Below are positions 18,849 through 30,600 of a stretch of 64,000 nt of DNA, piece after piece. A program made the translations under genes and the position numbers. Each line of letters opens with the position of its first letter. The stretch's first letter is position 1. The notes under the pieces are model-generated. The model was not told the DNA's origin and made no database searches. It was given only the letters and a program-made list of their open reading frames with translations. Location of the stretch: positions 11,456,813 through 11,520,812 of the forward strand of contig JABACO010000001.1 in the NCBI GenBank assembly GCA_013339895.1. The letters are read 5' to 3'. Source of the DNA: Ephydatia muelleri. Lineage: Eukaryota > Porifera > Demospongiae > Spongillida > Spongillidae.

Positions 18849-20997
18849 ACACACATACACACTACAATGCTTCAATAGATGGAAAAACAGGTCTAGGAGA
18901 ATAGAGCTCAGAGACAAGACAAGTACATGTACTGTATATTACACTTGTCTATCACAAGACTGCTCATTGTTTTGTTGCTGATCAATGAGCATTGAACTCT
19001 GTGACCTACCCAATGAATACTGTATCACATCTTTGTGGCTTTTAGAATTGTGGTTTTATGTCCTGATTGCTGCACATGACCACAACACCACAACCATCCA
19101 AAACCTACAGTACATGTATATGTAGCTACATGCTACACACCTCACCAGGTTGCCAGAGGTGGCAAAGAAGATTAAACAGTACTGTGAACCCAGATGCTTA
19201 TTTATTTATACAAAAACTGTTTATTGACTCACACCACTTTTTATACCACTGAGAGAGGTGTGATCATTCAGAACCAATGGTGTCAATCCAATGCCCAAGT
19301 AGGATTCGCCACCTAACTAGTAACTCCCATTACATTAGCTATCTCCCCAGACAGAGCTAAACTATACGTAGGCTTGGAGGAGTCTATGCACAGTACATGT
19401 GATCGAGACTACCAGCCCCAGGTAAGTACATGTGATCGAGACTACCAGCCCCAGATATGGTAAGTACATGTGATCGAGACTACCAGCCCCAGGTAAGTAC
19501 ATGTGATCGAGACTACCAGCCCCAGATATGGTAAGTACATGTGATCGAGACTACCAGCCCCAGGTAAGTACATGTGATCGAGACTACCAGCCCCAGATAT
19601 GGTAAGTACATGTGATCGAGACTACCAGCCCCAGATATGGTAAGTACATGTGATCGAGACTACCAGCCCCAGGTAAGTACATGTGATCGAGACTACCAGC
19701 CCCAGATATGGTAAGTACATGTGATCGAGACTACCAGCCCCAGGTAAGTACATGTGATCGAGACTACCAGCCCCAGATATGGTAAGTACATGTGATCGAG
19801 ACTACCAGCCCCAGGTAAGTACATGTGATCGAGACTACCAGCCCCAGATATGGTAAGTACATGTGATCGAGACTACCAGCCCCAGGTAAGTACATGTGAT
19901 CGAGACTACCAGCCCCAGATATGGTAAGTACATGTGATCGAGACTACCAGCCCCAGGTATGGTACATTACGACAAACACAGATGTGATCAAGCGTAATGA
20001 AAAAGCTATCAGTATTAAAAAACTCTCTCAATGCTTTTTTTTTTTTAATAAACAGAAATGCACCACACTCGATTGAAAGCAGTTTGACTAGGCCCCATTC
20101 AAACATAGTGTAGGTACAATGGCATAATGGAAAGGACCAGGAAGGCATTGTGTGTGCAAACACTCATGTAGGCTGTCATCCTCAAAGACCAATCAAAATG
20201 TAGGGAAGTTATGGTGGCCTCCCACAAGGAGTCACATGACTCTCACATCACTTAAAGCATTGATTAGACCTGAAAGGGACACCCCAGGTCATCATGAGTC
20301 TTTTGACCTCAACACACACCCCACCCACACACCACACACACACACAACACACACACACACACCACACACACACACACACAACACACACACATACACACAA
20401 CACCCACCACACACTTTTGATATGTACAGCATACCCCTCCTACATGTGTGTATAGGAGTGACCACAAGATGTTGACTCCACTATGCCAGATGTTAAATAC
20501 AATATTTTCATTAGTGTGCAGGTGCAGAACACTATATCTGCTTAATGCAGCTATATACAGAATGACAAGTGGGTTTTTCCATGCTCCAAGACATGAGATC
20601 AACGAGGCACAAGCCATGGGTACAACTTACGCCTCTGTGCGCGTTAATTCGAAACACACTGATGAAAGCAACACAACCTAGTTACCATGAGAATCAATGG
20701 GCGTCCTGTTACTCTATTACAATGCACATGTGATAACCACAATTCTCCATACGAATGTCGGATCCCGAATGTCTTGAACGCACCGCCACTAAATATCGTA
20801 CTCAGCACGCATACCATGTGTGCTCCGTACCTGTGGTAATACGCATCCGTGTCATGAGCGAAGCTTTCTTCCCCATCACTGGAACGGTGCGGAGTGCCGT
20901 GGGCCGCAGCACCACCGTGGGACAGGGCGCAGTGGCTGGTGTTTCCATCATCCGAATCTGATTCTTGCTTTTCCTTTTTCTTGGGAAGAATTGTCAT
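12707..20997 (-). CDS. OTUD5: OTUD5-like OTU deubiquitinase
   Basis: Ten exons on the minus strand: 20997-20831, 18360-18105, 17297-17207, 17124-17060, 16910-16754, 14888-14740, 14534-14472, 14098-13958, about 13503-12957, 12828-12707. Known role: cysteine protease of the OTU family cleaving K48/K63 ubiquitin chains. Seen: start MTILPKKK identical to vertebrate OTUD5; [10 protein letters not shown], matching the region of human Ser177 (CK2 site); catalytic Cys in [17 protein letters not shown]; catalytic His in [33 protein letters not shown]; Ser/Arg-rich exon 9; C-terminal UIM-like [18 protein letters not shown]. Phases close from exon 3 to the stop. Exon 2 contains a 30-base internal repeat (SPYSKR.EGG) with one copy short of a C (18202-18206), which shifts frame, and the exon 1/2 junction phase is unresolved. 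The exon 9 start is the best in-phase acceptor, not certain. Confidence 0.92.
13767..13955. repeat. (ca)n microsatellite in OTUD5 intron
   Basis: Interrupted CA/CG dinucleotide run immediately beside the exon 8 donor at 13958 on the minus strand. Confidence 0.9.
14625..14730. repeat. (cgca)n then (ca)n microsatellite
   Basis: Compound tetranucleotide plus dinucleotide run in OTUD5 intron 6. It ends close to the exon 6 donor. Confidence 0.9.
14938..15006. repeat. Short tandem repeat, unit acacacataacatacatgt
   Basis: Three to four copies of a 19-base unit in an OTUD5 intron. Confidence 0.85.
15779..15872. repeat. About 21-bp tandem repeat (gagcacaccactgactc type)
   Basis: Four imperfect copies in the large OTUD5 intron between exons 5 and 6. 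Confidence 0.85.
16549..16619. repeat. (ca)n microsatellite
   Basis: CA run with cgca interruptions in an OTUD5 intron. Confidence 0.9.
17012..17059. repeat. (ca)n microsatellite at splice donor
   Basis: CA run that, read on the minus strand, begins as the GTGTGT donor of OTUD5 exon 4 (exon ends at 17060). Confidence 0.9.
18792..18862. repeat. (cg)n/(ca)n microsatellite
   Basis: Short gcgcgc start, then a long CA run, in OTUD5 intron 1. Confidence 0.9.
19390..19965. repeat. 33/38-bp composite minisatellite
   Basis: About 16 units built on tacatgtgatcgagactacc followed by agccccag. They alternate with and without a five-base atatg insertion, making a higher-order unit of about 71 bases. Each junction reads ..aggtaagta or tggtaagta on the + strand, a match to the 5' splice-site consensus. 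It lies in OTUD5 intron 1, antisense to the gene. Confidence 0.95.
20316..20412. repeat. (ca)n-rich microsatellite
   Basis: Interrupted CA run in OTUD5 intron 1. Confidence 0.85.
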
Positions 20998-22400
20998 TCT
21001 CCTGCGTTATTCGTGTCACAGAACCGTGCAATTGCTCCTCCAGAAATTCAAATCCGTTCGGGTACCAGTTAAAATGACCAAAGTGCAATGCTGTGAGTCA
21101 GTACCTGTTCCATAAAATAAAAAATAAAAAGATACGCGCGTCACGCGAGCATGACGCGTACGGGGCGGAGTGTAGGCACTGGCCTGTGTGGGCGTGGCAC
21201 ACCTTCAAAGTGGGGGCGACATTATTTATTCATTACTCCAGCCATAACTAATATGCATGTATCAACAATGTCTTCTAAATAAGAGAACTAAGTTTCTTCC
21301 GCTCGTCGTTTAGCAGCAATACATTAGCTATGACATGGTTACACATGCAGGGTTGCCGAATGCCAGCCCGACTTAGTCTCGTACCCAAACCTGTTTAGGT
21401 AAGAATAATGCTACGTAAAGTGACGAAGTCTACCGAAGTCGTAGATAAAGCGCTTTCTAGGCGTCGTCTTTGCCCTTGCAACGATCCATTCCTTAATCAA
21501 CGTGTGTTATGGCATTCCAATTGCATTCCAAATTTCCAATCACTCCGGTGGACTTTGTTACTAGACCAGCATTATACATTATGCAAGTAATGCTTACGTA
21601 AACAGGTCTGGGTACGAGACTAACCTGCCAGGCCAGCTTGTCAGGTCACCCATTGACTATTGTTACTAATCGAAGTTATTAATGCAGCCCGATCCGCGAG
21701 TCAAAATTAAAGCATAAACAGCAGTTCCGTACGTGCAACTAGGTTTGCAATTAGATCAAATGTACTATATTAAGGTTATGGCACACACTCTGCTAATTAT
21801 AATAGTAACTTTGGAGGCAGTTTCTGCAAAACACACAAAAATAATGCCAAAATCCAAGGATGGGATATTAACAAACAGTTACGAATCTAAAACTCCGCAA
21901 AAGGCATCTTGTTGAACAATTGTGTAACACGTGCGCCTATTTCCCGGTAAAAGATACAGCGTGTTTACTTTCTCCGTATCCCGCCTTATAAATCGAAGGT
22001 GAGAGCAAAGTGTGGTTAGTGAAGCTATGAATACAACAGGCTACGACGCGCCCGACATAACCCAACATACAGCGTGTAGATTCATGAATAAATCAAGCCA
22101 CGAGAAGACCTGTGCGGGTACAAGGTGAACAAAGGCTCGCAAACAGTGAGGAAGCAAGCGGCTGTCTCCACGGAGCTAGAATGCCACCCACATGCATACA
22201 AGTGCGCACGCTTCACTAGCTGGGGAACTGATGTCCGCCTTTCATGTGGATGTACAAAAAGGTTGCCTTAGCCCTAATCCCCCCCCCCCCCCCCCCAATT
22301 TCTGCAATAAGTGCTAGTTGCTGTTGAGGCGAAAGTTGATGCACAAAAGGAAATCACACCGCATACAAGTGTGCACTGGCGCCATATGACTGGTTAGATG
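20998..22400. other. OTUD5 upstream region
   Basis: No gene supported. The GC-rich stretch around 21130-21215 may belong to the OTUD5 promoter. It contains a terminal-inverted-repeat element at 21374-21622 and a poly-C run near 22279-22296. Confidence 0.5.
21374..21622. mobile_element. MITE with tagtctcgtaccca termini
   Basis: Begins tagtctcgtacccaaacctg and ends with the inverted form (caggtctgggtacgagacta). The interior of about 200 bases is non-coding. Termini match those of the foldback element at 31307-31432. No clear target duplication is seen here. Confidence 0.75.
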
Positions 22401-22619
22401 GGTGTTGAATGCAAGGCACAGACTTATAGATCTTATTAACTGTTGGTATATCAGGCCCACTCCAGGGATGCATGCCTGTCTACAATCATCGATGGCCCAA
22501 AACACCAAAGACATATCCTGGAAACACACGTGCAGAAATTGGGGAGCACATGAAAGCTGTATCACCAACCACCCAACAATCAAACATCCAATAGAGCCAC
22601 CATTATCAGCGACAAAAAT

Positions 22620-23380
22620 ACTGTCTGTAATGAGTGAGCTGGAATGCTCCATCTATCTAGGTGTGCTAACTCAACCTATGCAGCTTCCATGTGACAGACT
22701 TGTGTGTGCCACTTGTCTGATCGAGTGGATCCATGTAACTGCAGCACGCTTGTCCCTGCTGTTTATTCCAGTGCACACCTGGAGTGCAAGCTTGTGAACC
22801 CTGCTCCTAAGCTAATTCAGCAACTCCTGCAGGATGTCATGGTGTGGTGTGAATCATGCACGAGTAGCCATTGACTATGTCTCACACTGTTGCAGTACTG
22901 TTAGAAAACAGGAAATGCAACTCGTGAGTCAAGAATTCACCAGACGCTCGCTCAGTACTACCAAGGAGAAAAACATACAGATTTCAACAGGAGGGACAGT
23001 GAGTAGTAATGTAAGAAATTAGCATTGTACTTGACACATTATACAGCCCTTGAAGTTGGTTCGCGTAACTGCACCACTATCAGAGCTTAGTGTTTGCATG
23101 CGCAAGTGCCGTGTTCACAAACTTCAGAAGACGCAAACCATCTTGAGTGGTAGCAGTGAGGATGCTGACCTCACGTTAGAAGATGAGCTGAGAGCTCTGA
23201 GCACGGAAAAGAAGGAACAGTTACTTCATGATGCAGGGATTACTGTTAACAGACCACCGATGATCACTCATTGTATGACTACAACACTATTAAGCCTGAT
23301 ACAATACAGCAACTTGGTAAGTGCTTACTGTTCATTCATGGACAGGTTATTGGTAGCAAGCTTCTTTCTCAATAGATGAT
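22620..23380 (+). pseudogene. Degenerate RING-finger gene remnant
   Basis: A frame at 22630-22740 reads ELECSIYLGVLTQPMQLPC then VCATCLIEWIHVT, a RING-like Cys pattern with several ligands lost (Tyr and Asp where Cys and His/Gly are expected). A frame change follows, then a segment reading SAHLECKLVNPAPKLIQQL. At 23050-23270 a further open stretch (RVTAPLSELSV, LRALSTEKKEQLLHDAGI) resembles, from memory, the mid region of RING proteins that are multicopy in cnidarians and sponges. No continuous reading frame links the parts. Function is unknown and the gene is very probably dead. Confidence 0.45.
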
Positions 23381-24220
23381 GCCATCAAGAAGTTATTTGC
23401 AACACACTTGATAGCACATTTGGTGTCATTAAGGAACGGTGAAGATGCACCTCCTAGAGGACCACACGGTGGAGTGGATATCAACACATCAAGCAGGCTG
23501 TGGCTTAATGGGAGGGCAGGGTGCTGAATCAATTCACGCCAAATTCAACTCCTTAATACTAGTACCCAATTGATGGCATCCTATCATTCATGCAATGGAT
23601 CAAAGCAATCGATCAAGTTAAGCTGTGGATGAAACACCTTCAAGATGCATGAACTAAATGAGAGTTCTGAAACTTCAATTCTACCAACTACTAAGCACAA
23701 ATACCTTGTGCACATGGATCAGTAGCACATTATGCATCAAAATGTTGACATAATATAATTACCTGCATGTGCTATCAATTGTCTTACTTATCGGTTTTAG
23801 GTCCTTCCATATTAGGTAAAACATATGTATCGAGAGAGCCCACCATTGACTCAGATAAATTTTTCTCTGGCCAGACACCACACGAAAGCCTGGTACATGA
23901 TGAAATTTCATCCACAGTCTGTTTTAAGAAGGGATGATTAGTGAAGGCAATGTATATTAGGATGAGTGGTAGTTCAAAAATAATACACAACATTTGTCTG
24001 TGCCAATAAAATGATGACTCCTTCACTGCAGTCATTTTGTGATCCATAACACAGAAACTTAGCTTCAGCTCTGAAAGAAATATTCTAATAGAGGAAATTG
24101 ATTGTGAATGTGCAATAAACACCATGGTTAGCTGCTTGGTTGGCGGTCACACCATCTGTCAGTTTGGGTCTTCATTTTGAAAATGATGTGTTAAGCACTG
24201 CTATTAAATGGTGGCTTGAA
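23381..24220. other. No gene seen
   Basis: AT-rich unique sequence. Short frames on either strand show no recognisable domain. Confidence 0.4.
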
Positions 24221-24222
24221 AT

Positions 24223-24223
<1 letters not shown>

Positions 24224-24275
<52 letters not shown>

Positions 24276-25418
24276 GCATGTCGGATATAAGCCTCCACCG
24301 TGCCTATTGTGCCCATGGAAGATCCTAGACCCTTTGTGCCATCATAGCACCACATGTAAACGAGGAGGAGATGTCACACACGTCCCAACTGTCTGCGCAA
24401 TACAATAAACAGTCCTTATCTGCCTCCTAGAAGCGGCTTGGCTCGGATGGACTCCAAACTCGTCTGGCTGATATCCTAGTGACTACCTGGGGTATTAAGG
24501 CTCAGCAGCATTTGATGTCACAGTAATTTCCCCGCTAAATTCCATTTGTATCTGAAGTGGGAGTTACTGCTGGGTGTGGCAGCCAGGGCAGCAGAAATGA
24601 GGAAGTATGAGGAAAATGGCACTGAACTTGGCTGGAGTGTGTCCCCCTTGCTGTTGAATCTTACGGTGCATGTCGGAGTCGAAACATGTAATGCTTTCTG
24701 TTTTTTGGCAAAGCGTGAAGCCATCATAACCAACTCTCCAAAGTCTGAAGTACTTTGCAACCTTTTGGGCAAGCTGAGTTTTATCCTGATCCAGTTCAAT
24801 GCAAGAGCCATTCTTGCTAGGTCAGGTCTTGTCCTAGATCAGGAGATGACCCAGAATGATCTGGGTTCTAGTTTCAGTTTTTTTTATCGTTTATGTTTGT
24901 AAGTGTTACGAAACTATTAAAAAATCTTTTTAGCTTAGGTTAGGTCTTACTGGAAACTCAGTAGACACACAATAACATTTGGCACTGCTCTGGAGCTGTT
25001 GCATTTGGTCAAAAAGGTTGCGTACAGTGCTGTCAAACACATTGAAGGCATTCCTGTCACGCAAAACACAATGAGCATTTGTATGGAGTCTTGGATTTAT
25101 CTTGCAACATCAGCAGCAATGGTGTGCAACTATGAGCTTGAAAAACTGAATTCAGCCCCAGCAAAGATTGGAGTTATTTTTCAGTAGTCCTGTTTTGTTA
25201 CTTCAATCCCATTCCTAATTCCTGTTGTTTCATTCTTTTGTGTACATGGTGTCTCACAACTGGTGTGTACGTGGTGATAATTACAATGGTGATATTGATG
25301 ATGTGATGATGGTGACAGTAGTGGTGATGAATATGAAGTTGGAATGGGGGGCAACATTGATGAAGTAGGATTTAATTTGGTGAGATGTAGGGAGATGGTC
25401 ATCTGATTGCTGGTAAGA
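24224..25418. repeat. First copy of a 1.2-kb segment duplicated around the N gap
   Basis: Starts in a poly-C run (24224-24273) followed by gggcatgtcggat and ends at the N run. The same segment recurs at 26419-27659 with only single-base differences, mostly indels. Confidence 0.95.
24420..24860 (+). pseudogene. Retroelement C-terminal domain remnant (copy 1)
   Basis: Translation in shifting frames gives LADILVTTWGIK, VSEVGVTAG, AEMRKYEENGTELGW and KLSFILIQFNARAILARSG. The layout (R-P/L-ADILV, VTAG.A...A..RK...N....LGW, L..I....NARAILAR) is that of a retroelement C-terminal domain seen elsewhere in this window, for example 51435-51872. Frame breaks show it is inactive or poorly sequenced. Confidence 0.7.
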
Positions 25419-26418
25419 NNNNNNNNNNNNNNNNNNNNNNNNNNNNNNNNNNNNNNNNNNNNNNNNNNNNNNNNNNNNNNNNNNNNNNNNNNNNNNNNNN
25501 NNNNNNNNNNNNNNNNNNNNNNNNNNNNNNNNNNNNNNNNNNNNNNNNNNNNNNNNNNNNNNNNNNNNNNNNNNNNNNNNNNNNNNNNNNNNNNNNNNNN
25601 NNNNNNNNNNNNNNNNNNNNNNNNNNNNNNNNNNNNNNNNNNNNNNNNNNNNNNNNNNNNNNNNNNNNNNNNNNNNNNNNNNNNNNNNNNNNNNNNNNNN
25701 NNNNNNNNNNNNNNNNNNNNNNNNNNNNNNNNNNNNNNNNNNNNNNNNNNNNNNNNNNNNNNNNNNNNNNNNNNNNNNNNNNNNNNNNNNNNNNNNNNNN
25801 NNNNNNNNNNNNNNNNNNNNNNNNNNNNNNNNNNNNNNNNNNNNNNNNNNNNNNNNNNNNNNNNNNNNNNNNNNNNNNNNNNNNNNNNNNNNNNNNNNNN
25901 NNNNNNNNNNNNNNNNNNNNNNNNNNNNNNNNNNNNNNNNNNNNNNNNNNNNNNNNNNNNNNNNNNNNNNNNNNNNNNNNNNNNNNNNNNNNNNNNNNNN
26001 NNNNNNNNNNNNNNNNNNNNNNNNNNNNNNNNNNNNNNNNNNNNNNNNNNNNNNNNNNNNNNNNNNNNNNNNNNNNNNNNNNNNNNNNNNNNNNNNNNNN
26101 NNNNNNNNNNNNNNNNNNNNNNNNNNNNNNNNNNNNNNNNNNNNNNNNNNNNNNNNNNNNNNNNNNNNNNNNNNNNNNNNNNNNNNNNNNNNNNNNNNNN
26201 NNNNNNNNNNNNNNNNNNNNNNNNNNNNNNNNNNNNNNNNNNNNNNNNNNNNNNNNNNNNNNNNNNNNNNNNNNNNNNNNNNNNNNNNNNNNNNNNNNNN
26301 NNNNNNNNNNNNNNNNNNNNNNNNNNNNNNNNNNNNNNNNNNNNNNNNNNNNNNNNNNNNNNNNNNNNNNNNNNNNNNNNNNNNNNNNNNNNNNNNNNNN
26401 NNNNNNNNNNNNNNNNNN
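25419..26418. other. Assembly gap, exactly 1000 N
   Basis: Arbitrary-size gap. Frames running through it are meaningless. Confidence 1.
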
Positions 26419-26423
26419 CCCCC

Positions 26424-26506
<83 letters not shown>

Positions 26507-27659
26507 GCATGTCGGATACTAAGCCTCCACCGTGCCTATTGTGCCCATGGAAGATCCTAGACCCTTTGTGCCATCATAGCACCACATGTAAACGAGGAGG
26601 AGATGTCACACACGTCCCAACTGTCTGCGCAATACAATAAACAGTCCTTATCTGCCTCCTAGAAGCGGCTTTGGCTCGGATGGACTCCAAACTCGTCTGG
26701 CTGATATCCTAGTGACTACCTGGGGTATTAAGGCTCAGCAGCATTTGATGTCACAGTAATTTCCCCGCTAAATTCCAGTTTTGTATCTGAAGTGGGAGTT
26801 ACTGCTGGTGGCAGCCAGGGCAGCAGAAATGAGGAAGTATGAGGAAAATGGCACTGAACTTGGCTGGATGTGTGTCCCCCTTGCTGTTGGAATCTTACGG
26901 TGCATGGGGAGTCGAAACATGTAATGCTTTCTGTTTTTTGGCAAAGCGTGAAGCCATCATAACCAACTCTCCAAAGTCTGAAGTACTTTGCAACCTTTTG
27001 GGCAAGCTGAGTTTTATCCTGATCCAGTTCAATGCAAGAGCCATTCTTGCTAGGTCAGGTCTTGTCCTAGATCAGGAGATTGACCCAGAATGATCTGGGT
27101 TCTAGTTTCAGTTTTGTTTTATCGTTTTATGTTTGTAATGTGTTACGAAACTATTATTAAAAATCTTTTTAGCTTAGGTTAGGTCTTACTGGAAACTCAG
27201 TAGACACACAATAACATTTGGCACTGCTCTGGAGCTGTGCATTTGGTCAATAAAGGTTGCGTACAGTGCTGTCAAACACATTGAAGGCATTCCTGTCACG
27301 CAAAACACAATGAGCATTTGTATGGAGTCTTGGATTTATCTTGCAACATCAGCAGCAATGGTGTGCAACTATGAGCTTGAAAAACTGAATTCAGCCCCAG
27401 CAAAGATTGGAGTTATTTTTCAGTAGTCCTGTTTTGTTACTTCAATCCCATTCCCTAATTCTGTGTTTCATTCTTTTGTGTACATGGTGTCTCACAACTG
27501 GTGATTGTACGTGGTGATAATTACAATGGTGATATTGATGATGTGATGATGGTGACAGTAGTGTGATGACATATGAAGTTGGAATGGGGGGCAACATTGA
27601 TGAAGTAGGATTTAATTTTGGTGAGATGTAGGGAGATGGTCATCTGATTGCTGGTAAGA
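26419..27659. repeat. Second copy of the gap-flanking segment
   Basis: Begins with a C homopolymer of more than 80 bases, then repeats 24224-25418 nearly base for base as far as gctggtaaga, after which unique sequence follows. The retroelement frame at 26839-27090 matches copy 1 but reads better (SYGAWGVETCN). Confidence 0.95.
26690..27092 (+). pseudogene. Retroelement C-terminal domain remnant (copy 2)
   Basis: Same domain as at 24420-24860, with cleaner reading through SYGAWGVETCNAF to NARAILARSG. Probably the same genomic locus represented twice. Confidence 0.7.
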
Positions 27660-28149
27660 AAGATGGTGAGGCATTGTCAAGTTAAGAAGCATGGTAGATC
27701 ACACAGTTTGCTGCAATTTATAAATGCTTACCATAACTATTACATCAATTTTTTGCGAAGGAAATGGGCTACAAAAGCAACATTCAGTGGTATGCCTGTG
27801 TTGTGGTACAATTATCTCACGTGATTATTCTTATCCTAATATTCTCATCATTAATTGTTAAATGCCATCGTTGCTTTGGGGGCTGCTGATAGAACCTGTG
27901 GGGTCTTTTCATCTCAACACTTCATTTATTCCACTTTTCTTTGAGAGGAAGAGATGGTTTTCTTTGCAGTGATTTCTATACAGAAAGGAACATGGACCTT
28001 ATTCAGACTACATTACTAACAGAAGTATGAACCAGTGCACATTTTGTGACAGGTTCATTCATGTCATCAAAAAAATTGCTTCTGCCTTTGCATTATCGTT
28101 GGAAAGTGTTCCTTTATAAAAACATCAGGTTGCAAATTGTTTTGTGGAT
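27660..28149. other. No gene seen
   Basis: AT-rich sequence with only short chance frames. Confidence 0.4.
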
Positions 28150-28480
28150 GATCAATCTTTTTTAAGATTCATTACAGATGGAAAGAAATGAGTTCTATTC
28201 TGCTGAACAGTTTGCACTTAGGCATATATATGGCCTGTACTGCAGCTGGCCTATCTCCTGCAAGGACACCATCAACAAGATAACATGCATCAAGAAGGAT
28301 GTGAAAACAATCATCATTGCTAGCTTATAGTGGACTAAAGCATACAACAATAGGCCCAGGGGGGTCCCCTTTGCAGTACTCCCCGACTGAGAGTTAATCA
28401 TGCCCAATGCGTGCAGAATAAATTGTGTGCCTCGTAAAGCCATGTGACCCATGGCAAATGCTCAGAGCATACTCATCAAG
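28150..28480 (-). pseudogene. Reverse-transcriptase fragment
   Basis: Minus-strand frame contains GTPLGLLLYALV, a decayed form of the QGDPLGPLLFALV motif preceding the RT active site, and further on VSLQEIGQLQ, a decayed relative of the DDG-containing region. Upstream and downstream parts of the RT are not recoverable. Confidence 0.55.
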
Positions 28481-28707
28481 AACTGCCTGCCTGGATACCA
28501 GATAACGGACTTTGGACATAAAGGGAATAGGACATGTCTGCCTTGAATACCATGAAAATTTGCTGAGTCAGTTATCTTGACTGCATCTCAATAAGCCATG
28601 CACAATCTTCTCTACATCTGCCTTGCAAGCAACCCCAGATTGTGAAGGCTGAAAGTATGAATAGATCTTGTCCAATAGGATGGATGCAAATATACATGTG
28701 TTCGTTT

Positions 28708-29025
28708 ACAAATGCAAGAATTGAGGGTGAAACTGAAGGTAGAACAATTCAAAGTTGCATGCATGTTTGTACAATTTATTTCACGAGCTGCGGAGACCTT
28801 TGAACAAAGTAAGATATCAGGTGAAAGGAAAGCTGTCAACGAAAATGAAAAGAAAAGCACCAGTAGCGAGATAGACAGACTATTGCCTTATATGTATTTT
28901 AAAATGATTTAGTTACATACATGATCTCATTTCTCCATACATGTATGCAGAAAGCTTCAAAATGAATAAGGAACATAACTGTGAATTGTTCTACCTTCAG
29001 TTTCACCTTCAATTCTTGCATTTTT
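28708..29025. repeat. Foldback element with about 43-bp inverted arms
   Basis: Left arm (from acaaatgcaagaattgaggg, 28708-28751) recurs inverted at 28982-29025 with about two differences. The interior of about 230 bases is non-coding. The outer left sequence (acaaatgcaagaattg) appears again directly after the right arm. Confidence 0.8.
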
Positions 29026-29640
29026 GTAACAAATGCAAGAATTGATGTATTTATGTTAAGTAGCACATGGCATATGTATACTGTATTTTGTCAGGGAGCC
29101 AGACAGTATTTTCATCACGCACCTAAAGCATGAATGCAGGAGACATATGTTGTAGCACCTCTCATAGCCATGATACACCATTGGTGAATGATGAACACTT
29201 TATTTGATACAATGCATTGAGAGACCTACATCTTTGAGACAATCGGGTGGCAGCCACTTTGTAGTTGTCCTACAGCAATTACTGAAAGAGAACAAGTAGT
29301 TGGTACTCAATCCAAAATTCTTTTGCAGGAGGGTCAGGAGCAAATACAAAAAAACATTGAATCAAACTTAATGGCCACAAGTGTGAACCACCTATGTTCG
29401 CTGACTGACCAGAGACACTGCACTGATTCAGACAGCTGTGGTGAGATGCAGACATAGGCCCTTATTCACCATCTCATTACAGCATTTTACTATTCAGAAG
29501 GCTTAGAATATTTTGAATGAGCATGAAGCTGAAAATTAGTCAATACCATTCCATTGCCCAAGGAAAAGCTGTCTCAAGGTGGATGAACAGTGTTTGCAAA
29601 AAAAAGTATATATTTTAAATAGATTTTTAATTGTACACAC
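29026..29640. other. No gene seen
   Basis: AT-rich sequence between a foldback repeat and a retroelement remnant; no recognisable domain. Confidence 0.4.
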
Positions 29641-30600
29641 AAAAATATATAACATTCATTAAACTGAATGAGAGGGGGAGGCAAAGTTCCCAAAATAGAT
29701 GCCAGCATTGCCCCTCTGAATGGCAACAGAAAACTTTTGCATGAGGTGTGCCAGAGAGCTTTTTGTCACCAGTAGTGTTCACAATGTGGCGACCCAAGTC
29801 TGACAAGAAAGACATGGAGCGAGGACCGCAGACTCTAGTGGTTTCAAACGCAACAGGTGTGAAGAATGGTATGCATGGGAGGTGAGGTAACTGTGCTTCT
29901 TGATCTTGGTCTGCTCTGCCTGATTTGCTGCTGCATGTACTTCAGAGGCTGTGATGGATAGATGGGAAGGGGCAAAAGTGTCTACACAGGTTGCATCCCA
30001 AACCAATAATCTGCCATTCGACCAGGGAATCATGGAGATTCCATCAGGATGCTTATCATCTGCATGATCAAGACCAGTGGGCTCTTGCCGAGAAGGAACA
30101 TTGGCAGAAGACAAAGCCCTGTGCAAAATGTCATTCAGCATGGCATGGCGGAAGTGGCGATCGGCACTAAAACAACAACTGAGCCCGTCTGTGCCAAATG
30201 TGTCCACATTTGATCCACAGTGATGGCAAAGGTGAGGGATACAATGTGGTGCCCCCAGACGAAGGCCAATGGCTATGCGGATAGTATTATCATCCATGTG
30301 AAGGCCAACGGATGTAACTGGTAAAGTGTGCAACCAGGCACCAGATTTCTTTTTAGAGGCAGATAAAAGCCTCACCTTGGAAAAAGAATCAGGCGCAGTG
30401 GCCAGGAGTTCAGCGGCAATGGAAGAAACCCTTGGTAGATCCCATGATTTCTGTCGATGTGACATTGGGCCAGAGGGAGGAGGTTCATTATGACCTGTGG
30501 ACCATTCAGTGATGGCAGAATCCCAAAGGGAGAGTGGTGACTCCTGGAAACGAGGTGGTAGTATGGTAAAGGTGAGTTCTCTACACCCCGCAAATGAGGC
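29640..30600 (-). pseudogene. Retroelement C-terminal region (CHHCG type)
   Basis: Long open stretch (30465-29779) reads RLLSASKKKSGAWLHTLP, SVGLHMDDNTIRIAIGLRLG, then a zinc-knuckle-like CHHCGSNVDTFGTDGLSC, DILHRALSSANVPSRQEP, KHPDGISMIPWSNGRLLVWD and TFAPSHL. A further frame (29815-29640) resembles the expected SFLSDLGRHI tail. This order is typical of a retroelement family common in marine invertebrates (recognised from memory). The frame change near 29790 and the absence of an upstream RT suggest a 5'-truncated dead copy. Confidence 0.7.

Noticed and set aside
25181..26522. About 400-residue frames
   Set aside because: They run through the 1000-N gap; only the flanking bases are real.
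24224..27659. Genuine segmental duplication
   Set aside because: Near identity, sharp ends at a fixed-size gap and indel-type differences favour an assembly duplicate.
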